The position numbers were made by a program, and so were the translations under genes. Below the pieces are notes generated by a model. It was given only the letters and a program-made list of their open reading frames with translations, made no database searches and had not been told where the DNA came from. A stretch of 64,000 nt of DNA, from assembly GCA_902771535.1 (NCBI GenBank), contig CACXWU010000002.1, forward strand, positions 50,481 to 114,480, written 5' to 3'. This document shows positions 26,487 to 35,534 of this stretch, one piece after another. The stretch's first letter is position 1. The number at the start of each line of letters is the position of its first letter. Source of the DNA: an uncultured Pseudomonadota bacterium (lineage in GTDB: Bacteria; Pseudomonadota; Alphaproteobacteria; UBA3830).

Positions 26487-27316
26487 TTTCCGAAAAACAC
26501 TGCTGTTAACAAATAATCCAAAGCCAAAACACCTATGCAAGATGCAACAACTGCACTGGTCGTTGCGTTTCCAACTCCCCTCGCTCCGACGTCGCTGTAA
26601 AATCCGTGATAACATCCAAACGCCGACATACAAAACCCAAAAAACGACGCTTTAATCAATCCGGAGATTACATCAATTGCCTCCAAATTTTGTACCGTTT
26701 GGTTAATGTAAGACCCTGCGGAAAAATCCAATACCGAAGTCGAAATCAAAAATCCGCCCATAACTCCGATAATATCCGCAATCAAAACCAGAAACGGAAC
26801 CATCAACATTCCTGCAATCATTCGCGGAGCAACCAAAAATCTGAAAGGATTAACTCCCAACGTAGTCAGAGCATCTATTTGATCCGAAACCTTCATGGAT
26901 CCCACCTCCGCAGCGATCGCCGAACTTACTCGTCCCGTAACCATTAATCCCGCAAATACCGGTCCTAACTCTCTGGTAATACAAATAACCACAACCGTAG
27001 CTACAGCCCCTTCCGCATTAAACCGAGTAAATCCGACGTAGGTTTGCAGAGCAATAATCATACCCGCAAACAAAGCCGTCAACGCAACAATCGGCAACGA
27101 ATAAAATCCGACGACGACCATATGTCGTCTCATCTCTTTAAAATAAAACGGAGGAGTTAAACAGCATCTAAAACCCTTCGCCGAAAATATAGAAATCTTC
27201 CCGATCTCTTTAACAGTCGCTAAGGAATATTTCCCCAAAGTCGCAAGCATATTCATTATTGTTCCTAACAATACTACAAACATCCTTTTATAGCATTTTA
27301 TCAAGAAAGATAACAC
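26483..27316 (-). CDS. mlaE: Phospholipid transport permease MlaE
   Basis: The 277-residue membrane protein has the MlaE core: FYSLPIVALTALFAGMIIALQTYVGF, TRELGPVFAGLMVTGRVSSAIAAEVGSMKVSDQIDAL and G.NP...L..PR..AG. Five to six membrane helices are visible. It pairs with MlaF, and the two genes overlap by four bases. The first 40 residues before the core are more than usual, and downstream ATGs at 27283 or 27256 could be the true start. It is divergent to the trmN6-like gene. Confidence 0.88.
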   Translation of the reverse strand: MLSFLIKCYKRMFVVLLGTIMNMLATLGKYSLATVKEIGKISIFSAKGFRCCLTPPFYFKEMRRHMVVVGFYSLPIVALTALFAGMIIALQTYVGFTRFNAEGAVATVVVICITRELGPVFAGLMVTGRVSSAIAAEVGSMKVSDQIDALTTLGVNPFRFLVAPRMIAGMLMVPFLVLIADIIGVMGGFLISTSVLDFSAGSYINQTVQNLEAIDVISGLIKASFFGFCMSAFGCYHGFYSDVGARGVGNATTSAVVASCIGVLALDYLLTAVFFGK

Positions 27317-27409
27317 GAGTTAATATCAAATCGACTTACTCGTTTTTCATTTTAATCGACATAAAAAAAATTTATAGTAATTTAGAAGAGTTTTGTTTAC
27401 TGGATTTTT

Positions 27410-28147
27410 ATGGGAATCATAGAATTTACTGAAGATTTGATTTTAAACGGAAAAATAAAGTTATGCCAGCCCAAACACGGATATCGGATCGCAATTGATC
27501 CGATCCTGCTGGCAAGCATAGTTGAGTTAAAAAACGAGCAAACAATATTGGACGTAGGGTGCGGCGTGGGTACGATATCATTGATATTAAAACATATGGA
27601 TAATTCTCAGAACATAACGAGTATTGATATCGATCCGACCATGACGGAACTCTGCAAAAGGAATTCCAAACTTAACAGTCTGCCGCTGAATATAATAAAT
27701 GAACCGATTGGTATAAATCTTCTGAGAAACGAATTTTTTGACTCTGTTGTAACAAATCCGCCATTCTATAATCCCGAAAATTTCAGAAGTTCCGAAAAAA
27801 AATTTGCGGCGAATTTCGAAACTATCAGTTTAAAATCATGGATTTCCTTTTGCTTGAAAAGATTAAAACCCAACGGGAACTTTTACATCATTCACTTACC
27901 GGAAAGACTAGGTCATATATTGGAATCATTCGGAGATCTCGTGGGAAAAATCGAAATATCACCCATATATTCCCATCAGAAAGAGCCCGCCAAAAGAATC
28001 ATTGTAAAATGCAAAAAAGCAAGCAAAGAACCGTTAAAAGTCCTCCCTGGATTGATCTCACACGAGGATAATAATGAATACACTGATAGCTTAAAGTCTA
28101 TTTTGAGTGGAAATTTTTCAGAAACTGATTGGATAAAAATCCGATAG
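27410..28147 (+). CDS. tRNA1(Val) (adenine-N6)-methyltransferase-like protein
   Basis: The 245-residue SAM-dependent methyltransferase opens with LILNGKIKLCQPKHGYRIAIDPILLAS, typical of the TrmN6/YfiC group. It has the glycine loop LDVGCGVGTISL and the N6-adenine catalytic motif TNPPFYNP. In that family the enzyme methylates A37 of tRNA1(Val), but related small-domain methyltransferases act on other RNAs, so the target is not certain. Its last codons contain the promoter of tRNA-Ser. It is divergent to mlaE. Confidence 0.8.
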   Translation: MGIIEFTEDLILNGKIKLCQPKHGYRIAIDPILLASIVELKNEQTILDVGCGVGTISLILKHMDNSQNITSIDIDPTMTELCKRNSKLNSLPLNIINEPIGINLLRNEFFDSVVTNPPFYNPENFRSSEKKFAANFETISLKSWISFCLKRLKPNGNFYIIHLPERLGHILESFGDLVGKIEISPIYSHQKEPAKRIIVKCKKASKEPLKVLPGLISHEDNNEYTDSLKSILSGNFSETDWIKIR

Positions 28148-28157
28148 GTGATATTAT
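28129..28157 (+). promoter_or_regulatory. Promoter of tRNA-Ser
   Basis: TTGGAT, 17 bases, TATTAT, lying in the final codons of the methyltransferase gene and ending 11 bases before the tRNA. Confidence 0.65.
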
Positions 28158-28168
28158 GGCGACGCTTC

Positions 28169-28258
28169 GGAAGAGTGACAGAGTGGTCGATTGTGGCAGT
28201 CTCGAAAACTGTTGTGCGTGTAAGCGTACCGGGGGTTCGAATCCCTCCTCTTCCGCCA
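28169..28258 (+). tRNA. tRNA-Ser (anticodon CGA)
   Basis: Ninety bases fold as a class II tRNA with a long variable arm. The GGAAGAG acceptor pairs with CTCTTCC, the anticodon loop CTCGAAA reads UCG codons, the T loop is GTTCGAAT, the discriminator is G and CCA is encoded. Confidence 0.95.
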
Positions 28259-28348
28259 TTGTTGCTATCACCATTTAATAAGTAAATACAAAATCGAATG
28301 ACTTTTTAAAATTTATATCAAAGCCGATAACTGCAAAACTTAACAAAT

Positions 28349-29011
28349 TTAATCCAATATCGAAATATGATCGCTTACATTCATCTGAAACTGGCTCTGT
28401 ATATAGCTTCGACATTTGCTCTCGAAAAAGCTAACTATCACCGAAGACGACATAAAATATAAAACAACACTGACCGCAATCGCGATTTTTCCCTCAGTAT
28501 GATTTTGTTTATCTTGGGCGAGATATTTCAGAATGTTTTCCTCGTTTACGGAATTATCTCTATGGAATTTCGTTCTGAAATATTTCTCGTTCGCCAAAAC
28601 ATCCGCAAGATAATAAAAGTAAACCGAAGGCAAAAATATAAATAAAATCGCCAAAGATTTGGATGTTGATTTGTACTGATTCATCAGGTGATATCCATCG
28701 GCGATTCTTTCTTTAACGACGCTATAGTAAATTATGTTCCCAAAATATCCATAAAGACATTTGTAAGCAATGTTGCAAATGAAACTCAAACCGAACGCCG
28801 CACTAATTGACGAAGAAGACGTAATTACGAAAAATGTAGCAAAATCAAGTGCCAGAGACAAAAGTCCGTAGAGATACATTTTGCGGTAAAACATCCACAT
28901 ACCCTGAAAGAAAAACGCCGCCCAATTCCAACTGGCACGCCCTTCATCTAATTTTCTGAATGCATCAAGATAATATTTACTATTTCTACTGACTATAACC
29001 ACTCCGTTCAC
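28349..29011 (-). CDS. DUF2628-type membrane protein
   Basis: The 220-residue protein has the DUF2628 mark GRASWNWAAFFFQGMWMFYRKMY at about residues 25-47, a basic/aromatic patch followed by three to four membrane helices and one more hydrophobic segment near the C-terminus. The family's function is unknown. The GTG at 29011 is the longest start, and a second GTG four codons on sits behind GGAG and may be the real one. It begins about 50 bases after tRNA-Arg on the same strand and is probably cotranscribed with it. Confidence 0.65.
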   Translation of the reverse strand: MNGVVIVSRNSKYYLDAFRKLDEGRASWNWAAFFFQGMWMFYRKMYLYGLLSLALDFATFFVITSSSSISAAFGLSFICNIAYKCLYGYFGNIIYYSVVKERIADGYHLMNQYKSTSKSLAILFIFLPSVYFYYLADVLANEKYFRTKFHRDNSVNEENILKYLAQDKQNHTEGKIAIAVSVVLYFMSSSVIVSFFESKCRSYIQSQFQMNVSDHISILD

Positions 29012-29059
29012 CCATTATAACGAGACGATATTATCCGATGTTAGTAAATAAAAAGCAAA

Positions 29060-29136
29060 TGGTGCGCCCCGTAGGATTCGAACCTACGACCTGCGGCTTA
29101 GAAGGCCGACGCTCTATCCAGCTGAGCTAGGGACGC
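29060..29136 (-). tRNA. tRNA-Arg (anticodon TCT)
   Basis: A 77-base cloverleaf: the GCGTCCC acceptor pairs with GGGGCGC through one G-U, the D stem is GCTC/GAGC, the anticodon loop CTTCTAA reads AGA/AGG, the T arm is GTAGG-TTCGAAT-CCTAC, and CCA is encoded. Confidence 0.95.
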
Positions 29137-29152
29137 ACGTTTCGCAGAGATA

Positions 29153-29181
29153 TTAATACTAGATAGATCGGCTGATATCAA
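29153..29181 (-). promoter_or_regulatory. Promoter of tRNA-Arg
   Basis: On the minus strand TTGATA, 17 bases, TATTAA, ending 16 bases before the tRNA. Confidence 0.7.
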
Positions 29182-29296
29182 GAGGTTTTCCGGAATTTCG
29201 TGAAAAAATCTGACGCATTGCAAAGCAATCTTTGTGGAAATCAACAACAGTCGGAAACCCATCCTGTCTTATCATTTACCAGCTCGAGTTATTTTT

Positions 29297-30037
29297 TTAC
29301 GAACTTATTCCCGATAGAGTTAAGGGAAAATACTTTGATAACTTAACCTCCTCCGCCGTCACTTCGAAATTTGCCTGCCACATTTCGACTCCTTCGGACA
29401 AACTCGATTGCACAACACCAAAAACCTCCTGATAATTGCTGCTGCGACTAATTACTTTAAATCCCGGATTATCGTAAAGAAACACCAACAAGATAATGGC
29501 CCTTTGACTTGTCCGCAAGCTGTTCGCAAGGTCGGTCATATGTTTTACCAAGCGAGAAGTATCGGAAAATGGAGAGACTTTTCGAATATTCACATACTCC
29601 GGAATCGGCAACTGTATATCCTGCAGCGGAGTTTTTACCTCCAGATAGGTATCGCCGACCAAAAAATCCAATTTTGATTTTCCCAATACCTTCTCTCGCA
29701 AAACTTTGCCCTCAACATGAATCATATCCTTAAAACTGCCGTTATTGAGATAATATTCCACATATCGGTTGGAAGCGTTTTGATTTATACCGATCCAAGA
29801 TTTTATTTTATCTTCAGGACGATTCAAAGAAACTGCCTCAACGGTATAACGAGTTGAACGGGTCAAATTCTCACTTCGAGACAACAAACACGGCCGCCCA
29901 ACTATTTCGAAGGTCCCTATCCTACCCGTCGTCGGACAGTGACAACGTTCTGCAACGCCATTGATCTCCACGAACATTACAAACTGACCTTTCCTGCCCA
30001 AAATTTTTCCCTCGATCAACGGATGCGAAAATTTCAT
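29297..30037 (-). CDS. sfsA: SfsA family DNA-binding/nuclease-like protein
   Basis: The 246-residue protein matches SfsA: an OB-like N-terminus (GKILGRKGQFVMFVEINGVAERCHCPTTGRI) and the nuclease-like core KSKLDFLVGDTYLEVKTPLQD. That core resembles the D...EVK of PD-(D/E)XK enzymes, and the later S....H...L......RA.ILLVF block follows. In E. coli SfsA is linked to maltose gene expression, and its real role is unclear. The start is ATG 30037 behind AAGGGAAG, 28 bases after the end of the rel gene. A longer in-frame start would overlap rel by 59 bases. Confidence 0.8.
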   Translation of the reverse strand: MKFSHPLIEGKILGRKGQFVMFVEINGVAERCHCPTTGRIGTFEIVGRPCLLSRSENLTRSTRYTVEAVSLNRPEDKIKSWIGINQNASNRYVEYYLNNGSFKDMIHVEGKVLREKVLGKSKLDFLVGDTYLEVKTPLQDIQLPIPEYVNIRKVSPFSDTSRLVKHMTDLANSLRTSQRAIILLVFLYDNPGFKVISRSSNYQEVFGVVQSSLSEGVEMWQANFEVTAEEVKLSKYFPLTLSGISS

Positions 30038-30065
30038 CAATATCTTCCCTTCGATGATGTCTGAC

Positions 30066-32153
30066 TTACATACGTCGGACCGATTTAATATTGGAACAAG
30101 CACGCAAAGCTGCTTGGATTTCACCCAAACGAATCATATCTGTAACTTTTATATCGATCAGCAAGCTGAAAAAATCGCTGGAACGATGTTCTATTTTCAG
30201 ATTTGCGATACTTCCACCGTTGGAACTGATGATATTCGTGACCAGCGCGAAGCTTTCCTGTTTATTGAGCATTACTATGCGCAATCTGGCGATAAACGCG
30301 GCACCTTCGTCGTTCTCCTGACTCCATTTTACTTTGATAAAGTTCTGACTCACCTGATTTTCCAACTGACTGCAACTTGTCACGTGGATTTCCAACCCTT
30401 TCTTCGGCTGAATAACTCCGATAATTTTATCGCCCATTATCGGATGGCAACATTCCGCGAAATGAACAGCAATTCCCGGAACGTAATCTATCAAACAAAT
30501 GGAAGCGTCCCCGTACAGATTCATATTTTCTTCGGAAGGCAACGCAACTCTTATGGCATTCGGAAGAATCAATCCCCTCCCCACCTTCGAATAGAAGTCG
30601 TTAAGCTTTTCGCAATTGAACTTTCTCAGATTTATCAAATTTTCACTGAAGTTAATGCAAGCATTATCGAACACATATTTGGTAAGATGGAATCCCAGGG
30701 AAATATATTCTCCCTGCTCCTGAGAACGGATAAATTTTCTGATGCAGGAATGAGCCTTTCCCGTAACCACAAAGCTGTCCCACGATGCTTCCGGATGCTG
30801 ATACGGTGAAGTCAAAATATCGACGCGGTCTCCGTTGCGCAACACTGTTTTGAGCGGCACCATTTTTTCGTTAATTCTCACCCCGATACATGTGTTACCG
30901 ATTTCGGTATGAATTTCATAGGCAAAATCCACCGCCGTTGCGCCCTTCGGCAGGGTTATTAAGTCGCCTTTGGTAGTGAAGCAAAAAACTTCGTCTTCAA
31001 ACATTTCCAACTTCGAATTGTCCATTATCTCGTTGGCACTTCCGGAATTCTGAAGGATAGCGATAAGACTCCTTATCCAGTTGTAATTCTTTGGATCATT
31101 CTCTCCGGCTACAATATCTCCGTTTTTGTAGGACCAATGAGCTGCGATACCTTCCTCCGCAACCCGATGCATTTCTTCCGTTCGGATTTGAACCTCAACC
31201 GGCTGCTTAAACGGACCAATCACCGTCGTATGCAGAGAACGATAATTATTTAATTTCGGAATACTGATGTAATCTTTGAATCGACCCGGCATAATCTGGA
31301 AATTTGTGTGTATAACACCCAACGCCATGTAGCACTGTTCAACGGTCCGAACAATTACTCGGAAAGCAATAATGTCGTGGATTTGCTCCAAATTAACATT
31401 TTGCTTTTGCATTTTCTTCCAAATGGAATAAGCCGTCTTTTCTCGTCCCGTAATGGTCGCATGAATTCCCGAGTCTGAAAATACTTTTCTCAAAGCCAAA
31501 ATCGTATTTTCCACAAAATGCTCATCCTGGCTGCGAATCAGATCCAACTTCTGCGTAATAATCCTGTATTCGTTCGGATGCAAATTAAAAAACGCAATGT
31601 CTTCAATTTCATCTTTAATTACATTCATACCGACACGTTCCGCCAGCGGCGCATATATTTCCAGAGATTCAAGAGCTATACGTTTTCTTTTATCGGATGA
31701 AGGTATGTAATTCAAAGTTCTCATATTATGGAGTCGATCAACCAATTTCACAACGAGAACCCTTATATCTTGAGTGATTGCCATAAGGAATTTTCGAAAA
31801 TTTTCCGTCTGACGGACCTGCGACGAAGTATAGCTAATCTTGGATAATTTAGTCACTCCCTCTATCAGAAAAGCTATTTCCGTTCCGAAAATTTCACCGA
31901 TTTCCTCAAAACTGACATTTGTATCTTCTATGACGTCGTGAAGGAGCCCCGTAACGACAGTTGCCACATCCATATGCAGCTCTGCCAAAATCCTGGCCAC
32001 CTCCGCGGGATGATAAAAATATGGAGAACCGGATGCCCTCTTCTGCATGCCATGAGACTCCATCGCAAAAATGTAGGCCTTACGAATTAAGTCCCCATTT
32101 GCGTCCGGATCGTACGTATGAACCAAATCTATCAACTGCGAAGAAGTATACAT
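30066..32153 (-). CDS. Bifunctional (p)ppGpp synthetase/hydrolase (RSH)
   Basis: The 695-residue RelA/SpoT homologue has, in order, an HD hydrolase domain (YFYHPAEVARIL, TGLLHDVIEDT, RLHNMRTL), a synthetase domain (GREKTAYSIWKKM, IHDIIAFRVIV, EVQIRTEEMHRVAEEGIAAHW), a TGS domain (TTKGDLITLPKGATAVDFAYEIHTEIG) and a C-terminal ACT domain. Both active sites look intact, so it should make and degrade the alarmone. That is usual for the single Rsh enzyme of alphaproteobacteria. The ribosome site (AGGGAG) is unusually close to the ATG. The sfsA gene follows. Confidence 0.93.
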   Translation of the reverse strand: MYTSSQLIDLVHTYDPDANGDLIRKAYIFAMESHGMQKRASGSPYFYHPAEVARILAELHMDVATVVTGLLHDVIEDTNVSFEEIGEIFGTEIAFLIEGVTKLSKISYTSSQVRQTENFRKFLMAITQDIRVLVVKLVDRLHNMRTLNYIPSSDKRKRIALESLEIYAPLAERVGMNVIKDEIEDIAFFNLHPNEYRIITQKLDLIRSQDEHFVENTILALRKVFSDSGIHATITGREKTAYSIWKKMQKQNVNLEQIHDIIAFRVIVRTVEQCYMALGVIHTNFQIMPGRFKDYISIPKLNNYRSLHTTVIGPFKQPVEVQIRTEEMHRVAEEGIAAHWSYKNGDIVAGENDPKNYNWIRSLIAILQNSGSANEIMDNSKLEMFEDEVFCFTTKGDLITLPKGATAVDFAYEIHTEIGNTCIGVRINEKMVPLKTVLRNGDRVDILTSPYQHPEASWDSFVVTGKAHSCIRKFIRSQEQGEYISLGFHLTKYVFDNACINFSENLINLRKFNCEKLNDFYSKVGRGLILPNAIRVALPSEENMNLYGDASICLIDYVPGIAVHFAECCHPIMGDKIIGVIQPKKGLEIHVTSCSQLENQVSQNFIKVKWSQENDEGAAFIARLRIVMLNKQESFALVTNIISSNGGSIANLKIEHRSSDFFSLLIDIKVTDMIRLGEIQAALRACSNIKSVRRM

Positions 32154-32177
32154 GCTCCCTAAGTAATTAACATAGAA

Positions 32178-32205
32178 ATTATATCATAATCAGCTGATTC
32201 CGTAA
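32178..32205 (-). promoter_or_regulatory. Candidate promoter of the RSH gene
   Basis: On the minus strand TTACGG, 16 bases, TATAAT. The -10 is perfect and the -35 is fair. It lies 25 bases upstream of the start codon. Confidence 0.45.
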
Positions 32206-32272
32206 GTATTTTTATGGCGAAAAGCTATCCGATTTGTGTTAAAAATATATACGGTTATTTTGGAAGCAAAAA

Positions 32273-32776
32273 ATGCGAATCTTGGGAATTGATCCGGGCT
32301 TACATATTACCGGCTGGGGTGTAATAGACTACGACGGATATCATCTGAAACATGTTTCTCACGGAACTATTGTTACGAAGGCAGAGAATTCCATCAGTTT
32401 CAGATTAAACAAAATTTACAAAGAATTATCGAATGTAGTTGAGGATTTCGCCCCCACGGAAGTCGGCATCGAACAGGTGTTTGTCAACAGCAACCCGAAT
32501 TCTTCCCTGAAACTAGGAATGGCGCGCGGTGCTGCCATATGTTGTGCGGGAGTTTTGGGATTATCGGTGTCTGAATATACTCCGAACAAAGTAAAAAAAT
32601 CAGTAGTGGGAGTCGGACACGCCACGAAAGATCAGGTATCGACAATGGTACAGATTTTACTTAATTGCGGAACGGTAAAGCTTGACGCCGCCGACGCTTT
32701 GGCCATCGCCATTTGCCACGCTCATAACCGAGGAATTTCAAACAATGTTTCTTTAAGGAGTGGAACGTATGATTAG
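32273..32776 (+). CDS. ruvC: Holliday junction endonuclease RuvC
   Basis: The 167-residue nuclease has the catalytic acids in ILGIDPGLHITGWGV (Asp7), VGIEQVF (a central Glu) and LDAADALAIAICH (two Asp). RuvC cuts Holliday junctions held by RuvAB. It is first in a tight run with ruvA, ruvB and the tol genes, and its stop overlaps the ruvA start by eight bases. Confidence 0.95.
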   Translation: MRILGIDPGLHITGWGVIDYDGYHLKHVSHGTIVTKAENSISFRLNKIYKELSNVVEDFAPTEVGIEQVFVNSNPNSSLKLGMARGAAICCAGVLGLSVSEYTPNKVKKSVVGVGHATKDQVSTMVQILLNCGTVKLDAADALAIAICHAHNRGISNNVSLRSGTYD

Positions 32777-33368
32777 TTACTTAAAAGGTTCTGTGGAAGA
32801 AGTTGCGGAAAATCTCATAATTCTGGATGTCAACGGAGTTGGATATTCTCTCATTTGCTCATCTCGAACAATCAGCGAGGCAAAAGAGCATGGAGGAGTT
32901 GTGAAATTGCACACGGTTTTGAATGTTCGCGAAGACGCCTGGACCCTATTCGGCTTTTATTCGGATAAAGAAAGATTCTGGTTCAACAAGCTGAATTCTG
33001 TACAGGGAGTCGGCGGGAAAGTTGCTATTTCTATTCTTTCGGCGTTATCGGAAGATGACATCTACAACGCGTTTCTAACCGAGGACAAAAATATGTTCAC
33101 CCGGGCAGACGGAGTCGGAGCGAAGCTGGCGACGAGAATAATTTCCGAATTAAAAGATAAAGTCGTCGGAAAAGTCGATCTAAATATGACTGTAGGAACT
33201 CAAATTCCGCAATCCAATACCGTCAACGATGTAATTTCCGCTCTCGTAAATTTGGGATATCAAAAACCTGATATTTTACGAACAATTTCAACGATCGAAA
33301 TTGACAACGACCCCCAATTTGATACACTTTTGAGACGGATACTGGGCAAACTTTCGGCTGGGGTTTAA
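32769..33368 (+). CDS. ruvA: Holliday junction helicase subunit RuvA
   Basis: The 199-residue protein starts [12 protein letters not shown] and carries the two helix-hairpin-helix regions ([18 protein letters not shown] and [21 protein letters not shown]) and a C-terminal domain III ([14 protein letters not shown]). It forms the tetramer that holds the four-way junction and loads RuvB. The start is ATG 32769, nine bases after AAGGAG and inside the end of ruvC. An earlier in-frame start gives three more residues without a ribosome site. Confidence 0.93.
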   Translation: MISYLKGSVEEVAENLIILDVNGVGYSLICSSRTISEAKEHGGVVKLHTVLNVREDAWTLFGFYSDKERFWFNKLNSVQGVGGKVAISILSALSEDDIYNAFLTEDKNMFTRADGVGAKLATRIISELKDKVVGKVDLNMTVGTQIPQSNTVNDVISALVNLGYQKPDILRTISTIEIDNDPQFDTLLRRILGKLSAGV

Positions 33369-33369
33369 A

Positions 33370-34383
33370 ATGATCGAGGAATTAAACGCAACGATAGATG
33401 ATGTTAACGAATATTCTTTGCGTCCGACCTGCTTGCGGGACTTCATCGGTCAGTCGTCGGTCAAAGAAAATCTGAAGATTTTTATCGAATCCGCTAAAAA
33501 AAGAAATATTGCAATGGATCACGTGCTCTTCTTTGGACCTCCTGGATTGGGAAAAACAACGCTGTCGCAGATTGTTTCCAAAGAGTTGGGTGTTGGATTT
33601 AAAGCGACTTCCGGGCCGATTTTGGCCAAAGCGGGAGATCTGGCTGCAATTCTGACGAACTTAAAGGAGAGAGATGTGCTTTTCATCGATGAAATTCACC
33701 GTATGAATCATCTCGTCGAAGAGGTACTTTACCCCGCCATGGAGGATTTCCAGCTGGATTTGATGATCGGAGAAGGACCTGCAGCACGTTCTGTAAGAAT
33801 TGATTTACCGCATTTTACTCTGATCGGAGCGACTACGCGATCGGGAATGCTGTCGTCCCCACTGCGAGACAGATTCGGTATTCCACTGCGGTTGGAATTC
33901 TATACTGAAAAAGAGTTAAAAATCATAATCATAAAAAATGCAGAGCTTTTAGGAATTAACATCGCAGATGAAGGAGCAAGCGAAGTTGCTAAGCGTTCTC
34001 GTGGCACTCCGAGGATCGCTGGACGCTTGCTGAAAAGAGTTCGAGATTTCGCGATCGTGCACAATTCGGAAGTTATAGACAGACACATTGCCGATCTTGC
34101 GTTGACTCGCTTGGATGTGGATGCCAGCGGTTTGGATTCGATGGACAGAAAATATCTGAAATGCATACTTGAATTTTATGACGGAGGTCCTGTCGGTGCA
34201 GACACTTTGGCGGCAGTCCTTTCGGAAAAAAGAGAAACTTTGGAAGAAGTTATCGAGCCGTACATTCTGCAACGAGGTTTGGTACAGCGTACGGCGCGCG
34301 GTCGAGTACTTACAATGGAGGGGTACAAATATCTGGGAGCAGTTCCCAGAAAACAAGAATTATGTGAAGGAGACTTATTTTAA
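33370..34383 (+). CDS. ruvB: Holliday junction helicase subunit RuvB
   Basis: The 337-residue AAA+ motor has Walker [15 protein letters not shown], Walker [17 protein letters not shown], sensor 1 [20 protein letters not shown], arginine finger [17 protein letters not shown] and a C-terminal winged helix. It drives branch migration with RuvA. It begins one base after ruvA, and its TAA overlaps the tolQ ATG by one base. The direct ruv-tol linkage is common in alphaproteobacteria. Confidence 0.95.
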   Translation: MIEELNATIDDVNEYSLRPTCLRDFIGQSSVKENLKIFIESAKKRNIAMDHVLFFGPPGLGKTTLSQIVSKELGVGFKATSGPILAKAGDLAAILTNLKERDVLFIDEIHRMNHLVEEVLYPAMEDFQLDLMIGEGPAARSVRIDLPHFTLIGATTRSGMLSSPLRDRFGIPLRLEFYTEKELKIIIIKNAELLGINIADEGASEVAKRSRGTPRIAGRLLKRVRDFAIVHNSEVIDRHIADLALTRLDVDASGLDSMDRKYLKCILEFYDGGPVGADTLAAVLSEKRETLEEVIEPYILQRGLVQRTARGRVLTMEGYKYLGAVPRKQELCEGDLF

Positions 34384-35096
34384 TGATGGGAGCAGAAGAA
34401 GCGACAATGGTTGCTAATCAAGGACTTTCGATGTTCAGCCTTTTTACACAGGCGTCATGGGTCGTAAAATCAATAATTGTTCTTTTGATCGGGTGTTCGT
34501 TCTGGAGCTGGACTGTCATGTTCGCGAAGTTCACGATGCTGTCCAAACTCAAGAAAAACGCGAATCGTTTTGAAAACGCATTCTGGAACAGCGGCTCAAT
34601 AGATGTATTTTTCGAAAACATCAACGCGAAATCGGACGATCCTTTCGTATCGGTCTTTATAACTGGAATGAAAGAGTGGAAGCGAGCCAAAGAAAAAATC
34701 AAAACAACAATCGGCGGTATCTCTTTGGGAGACAGAGTTGTCAGAATCATGGAAGCCACCGTCGGACGCGAAATCGATTACCTGGAGCAACATTTGGGAT
34801 TTTTGGCCACCGTGGGATCCACCGCCCCGTTCGTTGGATTATTCGGCACAGTATGGGGAATCATGAACAGTTTTGAAGCCATCGGAATTTCTCAGAATAC
34901 AAATTTGGCCGCGGTTGCCCCCGGAATCGCTGAGGCGCTATTCACAACCGCTCTCGGATTAATCGTCACTATTCCCGCAGTGGTTGCTTATAACAAAATT
35001 GCTAACGAAATCAATCGCTACCGTACTCGGCTGGAAGCCTTCGTTGATGAATTTTCCGCAATAATTTCCCGCCAGATGGAAGATTCGGAGGACTAA
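34383..35096 (+). CDS. tolQ: Tol-Pal motor protein TolQ
   Basis: The 237-residue inner-membrane protein belongs to the MotA/TolQ/ExbB family. It has one membrane helix near residues 20-45 and two in the conserved block FLATVGSTAPFVGLFGTVWGIM and ALFTTALGLIVTIPAVVAYN. With TolR it uses proton motive force to drive TolA and pull the outer membrane inward during division. The start at 34383 overlaps ruvB, and a second ATG directly follows. The order tolQ-tolR-tolA-tolB is complete. Confidence 0.93.
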   Translation: MMGAEEATMVANQGLSMFSLFTQASWVVKSIIVLLIGCSFWSWTVMFAKFTMLSKLKKNANRFENAFWNSGSIDVFFENINAKSDDPFVSVFITGMKEWKRAKEKIKTTIGGISLGDRVVRIMEATVGREIDYLEQHLGFLATVGSTAPFVGLFGTVWGIMNSFEAIGISQNTNLAAVAPGIAEALFTTALGLIVTIPAVVAYNKIANEINRYRTRLEAFVDEFSAIISRQMEDSED

Positions 35097-35534
35097 ATGG
35101 CGCGCCAAAATAAAAGATCCGCCAAAAAAACTCTCATGAGCGAAATGAATGTCACTCCGATGATCGATGTGATGTTGGTGTTGTTGATCATTTTCATGGT
35201 CGCCGCGCCTTTGCTGACAGTCGGAGTGAAAGTTAATCTTCCGGAAGCAAACGCTCCAAGTGTCGAATCTCAGGAAAAGCCGATTGTTGTTTACATCGAC
35301 GCCGAACGAAAAGTCTATGTCGGAGAAATCGAAGTGGATGTAGAAACCATTGCAGCAAAATTAAAAGCCATTGCCGGAGAAACTGATTCAAAGATATTCG
35401 TACGAGGAGATAAGTCCTTGCCTTATGGCGTAATTATGGAACTTATGGGAAAAATCAGCAGTTCAGGATTTAAAAAAGTTGTTTTGGTGACGGAATTGCC
35501 AAAAGCCAAGGGAAAACATGTCGTCCGAAAATAA
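35097..35534 (+). CDS. tolR: Tol-Pal motor protein TolR
   Basis: The 145-residue ExbD/TolR protein has a single N-terminal helix with the essential aspartate in NVTPMIDVMLVLLIIFMVAAPLL, followed by a periplasmic domain (VYIDAERKVYVGE, IFVRGDKSLPYG, ASGFKKVVLVTE-like end). It starts directly after the tolQ stop and overlaps tolA by 17 bases. It makes the motor together with TolQ. Confidence 0.92.
   Translation: MARQNKRSAKKTLMSEMNVTPMIDVMLVLLIIFMVAAPLLTVGVKVNLPEANAPSVESQEKPIVVYIDAERKVYVGEIEVDVETIAAKLKAIAGETDSKIFVRGDKSLPYGVIMELMGKISSSGFKKVVLVTELPKAKGKHVVRK

Noticed and set aside
30054..30809. A 251-codon open frame antisense to the RSH and sfsA genes
   Set aside because: Both minus-strand genes are well identified by motifs. 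The plus-strand frame has no start context or family likeness.
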